From: Paractinoplanes pyxinae
Lineage (GTDB): Bacteria; Actinomycetota; Actinomycetes; Mycobacteriales; Micromonosporaceae
Reading direction: 5' to 3'
Assembly (NCBI RefSeq): GCF_026626335.1
Contig: NZ_JAPNTZ010000003.1
Location: 62,001-126,000, forward strand
DNA length: 64,000 nt
Of this stretch, positions 31,516 through 37,440 are shown in pieces. Under the pieces are notes generated by a model. It was not told the origin of the DNA. It saw nothing but the letters and a program-made list of their open reading frames with translations, and did not search any database. Each line of letters starts with the position of its first letter. Within the stretch, counting starts at the first letter, position 1. A program made the position numbers and the translations under genes.

Positions 31516-32666
31516 GCGGGCTCCTTCAGGACGACGTCCACGAGCCAGCCGTGGTCGGCCGGCCCGGCGCTCACCACGCCGCCGTACATCGCGGCGCGCT
31601 CCCGCATGCCGACCAGGCCGTGGTTGGGGGCGGCCGGAAGGCCGCGGCCGTTGTCTCGGACCCGGACCCGCACCTCGCCTCCGGACGCAGCCAGGGTGAC
31701 CTCGGCCGCCGCCCCGGGCCCGGCGTGCTTGAGGGTGTTGGTCAGCGCCTCCTGCACGATCCGGTAGACCGCGAGCTGCACACCCCGGCCGAGCGCCTGC
31801 AGCTCACCCGAGGTGGAGTAGGTGACCGGCAGCCCGGCCGCCCGCACGCTCGGCAGCAACCGGTCGAGGTCGTCGATGCCGGGCTGCGGGGCGAGCTGCG
31901 GATCGGCGTCCTCCTCGCGCAGCACGCCGACCACTCGGCGCAGCTCGGCCAGCGCCTGCCGGCCGGTGTCCCCGATCAGCCGCAGCGGCTCGGCGGTCTG
32001 TTCCTCCCGGGCCGTCGCGAGTGCGGCGCCACCGTCGGCCAGGCCCACGATCACCGACACGTGGTGGCCGACGATGTCGTGCATCTCGCGGGCCACCCGG
32101 GCCCTCTCCTCGGCCACGGCGAGGCGGGCCCGCTGGTCGCGTTCGACCTCAAGGCGTTCGGCGCGGTCCTCGAGGGCGATCAGGTACGCCCGCCGGGTGC
32201 GCACCGCGACGCCGGACGCCACCGCGGCCGCCGACGTGCCGATCACCAGGAACAGCGTGATCGTGCGGTTCCCGGTCACCGGGTTGAGCCAGTAGATCTC
32301 GCTGATCAGCAGGGCCAGGGTGATCACGGAGGCCCAGGACAGCGCCCGCCACGAAGCGCGGGAGGCCACCCCGAACAGCATCACCAGGATGACCACGCCG
32401 GCGTTGACGCTGACGTCGAGCAGGGCCTGGATGGTCTCGATGACCGCGACGGCCAGGAAAGCCGGGAACGCGTGCCGCCGCCGCCAGTACAGCGGCGGCA
32501 GGAACGTCAGGGTCGCGATCGTGGCCGGGACGGGGTCCTCGATCAGGTTCGGGATGCTGAACAGCACGAACGGGATGGCGACCAGGGTGTCCATCACCCA
32601 CGGGCGGCGCCGGTCGAACGCGCGCACCCGCGCCTGCCGGTCGACCAGCCATCCCTGCGTGCTCAT
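31512..32666 (-). CDS. Sensor histidine kinase, HisKA_3 type
   Basis: 384 residues; ATG at 32666 with GGGGAGA upstream was chosen over a longer TTG start. Five to six membrane helices without a sizeable extracellular loop, so it probably senses within the membrane, as in LiaS/DesK-like kinases. Phospho-acceptor H196 in AREMHDIVGHH, then a GHKL ATPase domain (Q-E-A-L-T-N-T-L-K-H, N-H-G-L-V-G-M-R-E-R). It works with the regulator encoded downstream, probably reporting on transport by the upstream ABC-2 exporter. Confidence 0.93.
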   Translation of the reverse strand: MSTQGWLVDRQARVRAFDRRRPWVMDTLVAIPFVLFSIPNLIEDPVPATIATLTFLPPLYWRRRHAFPAFLAVAVIETIQALLDVSVNAGVVILVMLFGVASRASWRALSWASVITLALLISEIYWLNPVTGNRTITLFLVIGTSAAAVASGVAVRTRRAYLIALEDRAERLEVERDQRARLAVAEERARVAREMHDIVGHHVSVIVGLADGGAALATAREEQTAEPLRLIGDTGRQALAELRRVVGVLREEDADPQLAPQPGIDDLDRLLPSVRAAGLPVTYSTSGELQALGRGVQLAVYRIVQEALTNTLKHAGPGAAAEVTLAASGGEVRVRVRDNGRGLPAAPNHGLVGMRERAAMYGGVVSAGPADHGWLVDVVLKEPA

Positions 32667-32728
32667 CCGATCATTCTCCCCTGCCAAGACTCACGCGCCG
32701 GTCTTCTCGAGCCGGCCGGCCACAGCTT

Positions 32729-32756
32729 TACGCGCCCTTACGCGCCTTTACGCGTC
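32729..32756. repeat. Short tandem decamer at the 3' end of the ABC-2 permease
   Basis: CGCGCC[CT]TTA is repeated about two and a half times with period 10 (TTACGCG three times). The copy at 32748-32750 supplies the permease stop. Slippage by one unit would shift the frame at the C-terminus. Confidence 0.6.
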
Positions 32757-33497
32757 GGTCTTCTTGAGGCGGTACGCCGCCGCGGCCAACGCGACCACGA
32801 CGTAGCCGGCGAAGACCGCGAGCCCGGTCCACGGGGCCAGCGAGCCGTCGGCCTGGGTCAGCGTCATGACCGCGTTGCCCGCGTTGCTGGGCAGGTACGG
32901 GCCGACCGGGTCCGAGATCGAGTCGGGCAGCAGCGCGACCAGGCCGGGCAGGATCAGCAGCACGCCGGCCAGGATCGCGATCGCTCCCGCGCTGGAGCGT
33001 ACGAGCATGCCGAGGGCGACGCCGAGCACCGCGACCAGCCCCAGATAGAGGCCGGCGCCGAACAGCGTCCGCAGCACGCCGTCGTCGCCCAGGCCCAGCG
33101 CGGCCACGCCGTCGTTGAGCACGGCCGACCCCAGCGCGAACGCGCCGAACGCGCCGGCGGTCATCACGACCAGGGCGGCCAGCCCGGCCACGAGGCTCTT
33201 CGACCACAGCACCGGAAGCCGCCGGGGCACCGCGGCCAGGGTGGCCCGGATCATGCCGGTCGTGTACTCGCTCGCCCCGAGCAGCGCGCCCAGCACGCCC
33301 ACGGTCAGCGCGGCCAGGATGCTGCCGGACAACGCCAGGTCGACGGCCGAGAGGCTGTCGCCCGAGAACGAGGCCGACGCGATCACGCCGAAGGCGATCA
33401 GCAGCAGCACCGAGATGCCGGTGGTGATCCAGGTGGAGCGCAGGGAGGAGAACTTGGTCCATTCGGCGGCGACGACGCCACCAGGGGTGATCTTCAT
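32748..33497 (-). CDS. ABC-2 type transporter permease
   Basis: 249 residues with six membrane helices. N-terminal E-W-T-K-F-x-S-L-R-S-T-W motif, typical of actinobacterial ABC-2 exporters, with S-E-Y-T-T-G-M-I-R in the cytoplasmic loop after helix two. The ATG overlaps the ATPase stop. With the ATPase it forms an exporter, often for antimicrobial compounds or lipids. Confidence 0.92.
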   Translation of the reverse strand: MKITPGGVVAAEWTKFSSLRSTWITTGISVLLLIAFGVIASASFSGDSLSAVDLALSGSILAALTVGVLGALLGASEYTTGMIRATLAAVPRRLPVLWSKSLVAGLAALVVMTAGAFGAFALGSAVLNDGVAALGLGDDGVLRTLFGAGLYLGLVAVLGVALGMLVRSSAGAIAILAGVLLILPGLVALLPDSISDPVGPYLPSNAGNAVMTLTQADGSLAPWTGLAVFAGYVVVALAAAAYRLKKTDA

Positions 33498-34390
33498 CGG
33501 GAGGCCTCGTATTCGACGGCGTGGCGGGTCAGGTCCATGAACGCCTCTTCCAGCGAGGCGTTCTGCGGGGTGAGCTCGAACAGCGGGATGCCGCGGGTGG
33601 CCGCGGCCAGCCCGATCTCGCGGGCGCTGCGCCCGGTGACGAACAGCTCCTCGGCGCCGGTCGAGGTGACCGTGACGCCGGCGGCCGCGATGGCCGTGCG
33701 CAGCGCGTCGGGAGCGGCGGTGACGACCCGTACGCCCTCGGCGGTGACGAAGTCGGCCACCGTGGTGTCGGCCAGCAGCTTGCCCCGGCCCACGATGACC
33801 AGGTGGTCGGCGACCAGCGAGACCTCGCTCATGAGGTGCGACGAGAGCATCACGGTGCGGCCCTCGGCGGCCAGGCCGGCCAGCAGGTTGCGCACCCACA
33901 GCACGCCCTCGGGGTCGAGGCCGTTGACCGGCTCGTCCAGCATCACCACGGCCGGGTCGCCGAGCAGGGCGGCCGCGATGCCCAGGCGCTGGCCCATGCC
34001 GAGCGAGAACGCGCCGACCCGCTTGTGCGCGACGGCGGTGAGGCCGGCCAGGGCCAGCACCTCGTCGACCCGGGAGCGGGGGATGCCGTGCGTGCGGGCC
34101 AGGGCGAGCAGGTGGCTGACCGCCGTACGCCCGGGGTGCACCGCCTTGGCCTCGAGCAGCACGCCGATCTCGTGCAGCGGGGCCTTGGACGACGCGTACG
34201 GCTTGCCGTTGACCAGCACGTCGCCCGAGTTCGGGGCGTCGAGGCCGACGATCATGCGCATGGTGGTCGACTTGCCCGCGCCGTTGGGGCCGAGGAAGCC
34301 GGTGACCTGACCGGGCTTCGCGGTGAACGACAGGTGGTCGACGACCGTCTTCGCGCCGTACCGCTTGGTTAATTCGCGTACCTGAATCAT
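33494..34390 (-). CDS. ABC-2 type transporter ATPase (DrrA/BcrA-like)
   Basis: 298 residues from the ATG at 34390. Walker A GPNGAGKST, signature F-S-L-G-M-G-Q-R-L, Walker B VVMLDEP, H-loop LSSHLMSE; a C-terminal domain of about 80 residues as in DrrA/CcmA-like drug-resistance ATPases. First gene of the exporter/two-component operon. A TAGCGT -10-like element lies 8-13 bp before the ATG, so the mRNA is probably nearly leaderless. Confidence 0.93.
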   Translation of the reverse strand: MIQVRELTKRYGAKTVVDHLSFTAKPGQVTGFLGPNGAGKSTTMRMIVGLDAPNSGDVLVNGKPYASSKAPLHEIGVLLEAKAVHPGRTAVSHLLALARTHGIPRSRVDEVLALAGLTAVAHKRVGAFSLGMGQRLGIAAALLGDPAVVMLDEPVNGLDPEGVLWVRNLLAGLAAEGRTVMLSSHLMSEVSLVADHLVIVGRGKLLADTTVADFVTAEGVRVVTAAPDALRTAIAAAGVTVTSTGAEELFVTGRSAREIGLAAATRGIPLFELTPQNASLEEAFMDLTRHAVEYEASR

Positions 34391-34397
34391 GTCTACG

Positions 34398-34403
34398 ACG
34401 CTA
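34398..34403 (-). promoter_or_regulatory. Candidate -10 element for the ABC-2 operon
   Basis: TAGCGT on the minus strand, eight bases before the ATPase ATG. A mirrored TAGCGT at 34487-34492 serves the divergent DUF2461 gene. A GGTACCAC element sits near each -35 position. Confidence 0.45.
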
Positions 34404-34454
34404 GATTTCCGGGCCGCCAAGATCGTGGTACCGCGGTCGCCACTTCCCGGACGC

Positions 34455-34476
34455 CGGTGGTACCTGAGTACCACCG
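34455..34476. promoter_or_regulatory. Inverted repeat in the ABC-2 / DUF2461 divergent region
   Basis: Perfect 9-bp arms CGGTGGTAC and GTACCACCG around CTGA. It overlaps the -35 zone of the rightward TAGCGT promoter. A related GTGGTACC half-site occurs at about 34425-34432 near the leftward -35. Suits a GntR/YtrA- or MerR-type operator. Confidence 0.5.
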
Positions 34477-34500
34477 CCGGCGGTGCTAGCGTCCACCACC

Positions 34501-35118
34501 GTGCCCAGGCATTTCACCGGATGGCCGGAAGCCGCGTTCCAGGTGTTGCTCCGCCTCGAGGGGGAGCCGTCGCCCGAGGTGATGCGCGCGCTCCGCAAAG
34601 ACCGCGAGGAACTGGTCCGGCAGCCGATGGTCGCGCTGCTCGACGACCTGGCCTGGGCCGATCCGGCATTCGAGGATCACGCGGTTTGGCGGTACGCCAA
34701 GACGCCCGGCCCGTGGCAGACCCAGTCGGCCCTCGTGCGCCTCGCCCGCAACGTCGAGATCAGCCTGCGTTTCAACCTGGACGGCCTCCACGTGAAGGGC
34801 GCGTGGTGGTACGGCACCCCGGATCAGATCCGCCGGTTCCGGGCCGCCGTCGCCGCCGACCCGGCCCTCGAGGGCATGCTGGCCGACCTGCGTGGCCGGG
34901 GCTACGAGATCACCGGCGACGTCATGAAGCGCGTGCCCCGCGACTATCCCGCCGACCACCCGCGGGCCGGCCTGCTCCGCCACCGCTCGCTGCTGGCGAT
35001 CCGCACGCTGGGCGCCGACGACTGGCTACGGACCCCGGCCGCCGTCGACGCCGTGCTGGCCGCCCACAAAGACCTGAGCCCGTTGCTCACCTGGCTGACC
35101 GTCCACGTCGCTACTTGA
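34501..35118 (+). CDS. DUF2461-family protein
   Basis: 205 residues, GTG start with no ribosome site and a -10-like TAGCGT ten bases upstream, so probably leaderless. It begins F-x-G-W-P-x-x-A-F-x-V-L, the start of the DUF2461 (TIGR02453) family, with later R-x-x-R-D-x-R-F-like positions replaced by FAKTPGP-type sequence (YAKTPGPWQTQ). A family of unknown function, cytoplasmic. The 3' end overlaps the SGNH esterase end by eight bases. Confidence 0.8.
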   Translation: MPRHFTGWPEAAFQVLLRLEGEPSPEVMRALRKDREELVRQPMVALLDDLAWADPAFEDHAVWRYAKTPGPWQTQSALVRLARNVEISLRFNLDGLHVKGAWWYGTPDQIRRFRAAVAADPALEGMLADLRGRGYEITGDVMKRVPRDYPADHPRAGLLRHRSLLAIRTLGADDWLRTPAAVDAVLAAHKDLSPLLTWLTVHVAT

Positions 35119-35941
35119 GGTAGGCCGCGAGCGGCAGGTTCTGCTCGCGCAGCGCGGTGGCGATGACGCCCGCGATCTGCCGCGCGCCGGCCGCCTCGAA
35201 GTGGGTGTGGTCGTTGCAGAAGAAGGCGCCGACCGCACCCGCGGTGTAGTCGCCGTTGTTGGGGCACAGCCGGAGCGAGTTGTACAAGGACACGCTGCGC
35301 GAGTGCAGATCGATGACCGGTACGCCGTTGGCTGTCGCGGCGTCCTTCGTCTCGGTGACGAAGCCGCGGTTGCCGACGGCCGTGCCGCCGCTGCAGGTGA
35401 TCGCCGCCACGGGCGTGACGAAGATCGGTCGTACGCCGCGGGCCTTCGCCGCCGAGGCCATGACGCCGAGCAGTTCCTTGAAGCGGGCGCTGCCGACGTG
35501 CCGGGGGCAGGCCGAGGTGCCGTCGTTGATGCCGAACTGGACGACGAGGTAGTCGCCGGATCGGAAGCCGTTCAGCATCGTGGTCCAGCGGGAGCTGTAT
35601 GCCGTGGAACTGAGGGCGCACTCGCCGGCCGCGTTCTTGGTCGAGGTCACGTTGCCCTCGTAGAGCCAGGTCTGGATGCTGCGGCCACCGACGGCGCTGT
35701 TCCGCACGGTGACGTCCGCGGTGAAGTACGGCGCGAATTGGCTGCCCCAGCCGATCGGGCACGCACTGGCGTTGGCCATCGTGGAGTCCCCGGCCATCCA
35801 CACCGTGACGGCGGCGGCCGCTGCGGGGCTCGGATCGGCGGCGCTGCACACGGGGGCGGCCGCCTGCGCGGGCGCGGTGGGAACGCCCAGGCCGAAAGCG
35901 GCGACGGCCAGAATCAGGGCTGCTCGCAGAGTCTTCATCAC
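35111..35941 (-). CDS. Secreted SGNH esterase, rhamnogalacturonan acetylesterase-like (CE12)
   Basis: 276 residues with a Sec signal peptide (1-28). SGNH blocks: G-D-S-T-M with nucleophile Ser near 53, S-A-V-G-G-R-S (Gly block), V-V-Q-F-G-I-N-D-G (Asn block) and D-H-T-H-F with catalytic Asp/His near 250. The G-D-S-T-M and D-H-T-H-F forms are those of CE12 rhamnogalacturonan and pectin acetylesterases. Extra Cys pairs suggest disulfides. It would deacetylate pectin backbone for the lyases found at the end of the window. The start overlaps the stop of the next esterase, so both are one transcript. Confidence 0.85.
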   Translation of the reverse strand: MMKTLRAALILAVAAFGLGVPTAPAQAAAPVCSAADPSPAAAAAVTVWMAGDSTMANASACPIGWGSQFAPYFTADVTVRNSAVGGRSIQTWLYEGNVTSTKNAAGECALSSTAYSSRWTTMLNGFRSGDYLVVQFGINDGTSACPRHVGSARFKELLGVMASAAKARGVRPIFVTPVAAITCSGGTAVGNRGFVTETKDAATANGVPVIDLHSRSVSLYNSLRLCPNNGDYTAGAVGAFFCNDHTHFEAAGARQIAGVIATALREQNLPLAAYLK

Positions 35942-36927
35942 AGCGCTCCGAGGATCGGGGCCAGCCGGTCGGCCACGGCCTGATGACCCTTGTCGTTGGG
36001 GTGGACCGAGTCGCTGAGGCCGTCGGCCGGCAGCCAGCCGGTCGTGTCCACGTACGAGACGGCGGTGTCACCGGCGGCGTTGCGTGCCTGGACAGCCGCT
36101 CGCGTCTCGCCGGCGTAGCGGCCGATGAACGTACGAAGGGCGAAGATCTTGGCATTCGGGAACTTCGACCGGACGCGGCTGAGGAAGGCGGCGTACTTGG
36201 CCTGGAAGTCGGGTCCGCTCACGCCGTGACTCTTGTCGTTGGTGCCGAGGTTGATGACCACGGCGTCGGCCCGGTAGCGGGTGAAGTCCCACTGGTCGGC
36301 GCCGGCCTGCCCGCCGCTGCTCATCCAGTAGCGCGTCTCGTGGGCCCAGCACCCGTCGGCCGTCTCGGACAGGCACATGCCGCCGATGGCGATCTGGGTG
36401 TGGTCGTAGCCCAGCTTCTCGCCCGCCTTGAACGCGTAGTCGGTCACGGCCAGCTGGCTGCTCGTGGCGCCGGCCGTGATCGAGTCGCCGACGAACTCGA
36501 CCAGCTTGGGCCGGGCCGGCGCCTTGAACGTGGTCGCGCCGGCATCGAGGGTGAGGCCCTGGAAGACGGCGTCGCCGGTGTACGAGCCGGCCACCTGGCG
36601 ATAGCTCACGATCAGCGTGTGGTTGCCCGCGGCCAGCACCGCCGGCGTCAGGTTGATCGTGCCGGAACCCTTGAAGGCCGTGAACGGCTTGCCGTCGATG
36701 CTCGCCCACAGGTCGACAGTGTTGCGTTGCTTGAGCTTGACGGTCCGGCCGGTGAAACCGACCCGCAGATAGGCGCCGGCCCAGTAGGGGACGTAGGCGG
36801 CAGGGTTCGACTTGTTCCAGCGTCCGACGAAGCTGACGTTGCCATCGTCGGCTGCCGCCCGAGCCGGCGCCGGCGGTGCGAGACCCAGCAGCACCGTCAA
36901 GGTGATCACCGCAGCTCGTCGCCTCAT
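35938..36927 (-). CDS. Secreted CE2-like SGNH acetylesterase
   Basis: 329 residues; signal peptide 1-25. Residues about 28-125 are a beta-sandwich (FVGRWNKSNPAAYVPYWAGAYLRV), then the SGNH domain: V-G-D-S-I-T-A-G (Ser near 149), I-N-L-G-T-N-D-K-S, and D-S-V-H-P-N near the C-terminus. This two-domain order is that of CE2 acetyl-xylan/mannan esterases. The ATG has GAGGAGG upstream, a near-consensus CebR box and a TTGACA promoter, so expression is probably tied to cellulose-derived sugars. Its stop overlaps the CE12-like gene by ATGA. Confidence 0.88.
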   Translation of the reverse strand: MRRRAAVITLTVLLGLAPPAPARAAADDGNVSFVGRWNKSNPAAYVPYWAGAYLRVGFTGRTVKLKQRNTVDLWASIDGKPFTAFKGSGTINLTPAVLAAGNHTLIVSYRQVAGSYTGDAVFQGLTLDAGATTFKAPARPKLVEFVGDSITAGATSSQLAVTDYAFKAGEKLGYDHTQIAIGGMCLSETADGCWAHETRYWMSSGGQAGADQWDFTRYRADAVVINLGTNDKSHGVSGPDFQAKYAAFLSRVRSKFPNAKIFALRTFIGRYAGETRAAVQARNAAGDTAVSYVDTTGWLPADGLSDSVHPNDKGHQAVADRLAPILGAL

Positions 36928-36944
36928 CGGTTCCTCCTCGTTCC

Positions 36945-36956
36945 GGGAGCGCTCCC
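36945..36956. promoter_or_regulatory. CebR-like operator
   Basis: Perfect palindrome GGGAGCGCTCCC; with flanks it matches 13 of 14 bases of the CebR box TGGGAGCGCTCCCA known from streptomycetes. It lies 18 bp before the esterase ATG, just downstream of the predicted transcription start, where a repressor would block initiation. Confidence 0.75.
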
Positions 36957-36965
36957 AAGCGTCCG

Positions 36966-36995
36966 TATCGTCCGCCTCCTATTGATAGATGTCAA
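36966..36995 (-). promoter_or_regulatory. Sigma70-type promoter of the esterase operon
   Basis: Perfect TTGACA -35 (36990-36995) and an ACGATA -10 (36966-36971), 18-bp spacer, on the minus strand. The predicted start falls near 36959, next to the CebR box. Confidence 0.6.
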
Positions 36996-37237
36996 TCAAT
37001 GGCGGCCGAGGCCGGCCTCGCGCCGCGGACTATGGCCTGGGCCCGGTTGGGCACGTGCAGCTTGGTGAAGACCATCGAGACGAGGTTGCGAACGGTCTTC
37101 TCGGACAGGAAAAGACACTCGGCGATGTCGGAGTTGGAGCGCCCGGCCGCCATCTGGTCCAGCACCTCGAACTCGCGGCCGGTCAGCTCGGGGAACGGCC
37201 GGCCGGCGGCGCCGTGGTGGGTGCCGGCGCTGAACAT
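36992..37237 (-). pseudogene. Truncated LuxR/NarL response-regulator C-terminus
   Basis: The last about 70 codons encode a clear LuxR HTH (LTGREFEVLDQMAAGRSNSD, then LSEKTVRNLVSMVFTKL) preceded by a response-regulator-like linker, R-P-F-P-E-L-T. Upstream of about 37201 the frame loses protein character and there is no receiver domain or convincing start. It is a remnant of a two-component regulator whose 5' part was replaced by unrelated sequence. Confidence 0.65.
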
Positions 37238-37394
37238 CGCGGCCGCGGCCGGCGACTTCGCGATCCCGGACGGCGCGCCGCAGCTGGTCAAGTCGGCCGG
37301 GATCACCCTGTTCCTGATCTGGAGCGTGGCGCTGGCGGTCGCGCTCCACGGGACCTCGGCCCGCGTGCCGATGCCGGAGGAAATGGCACGCTGA
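37230..37394 (+). pseudogene. C-terminal fragment of a membrane protein
   Basis: About 54 codons with plausible coding character, including one membrane helix (ITLFLIWSVALAVALHG) and a short charged tail ending at a TGA. Upstream the frame is only antisense to the LuxR remnant. It looks like a leftover from the same deletion that truncated the regulator. Could be a small single-pass protein if a start near 37229 is used, but no ribosome site supports that. Confidence 0.4.
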
Positions 37395-37440
37395 GCGGAA
37401 GAGCGCGACACCGGGCGCCGCCCCGACCACAGGAGTGCCG

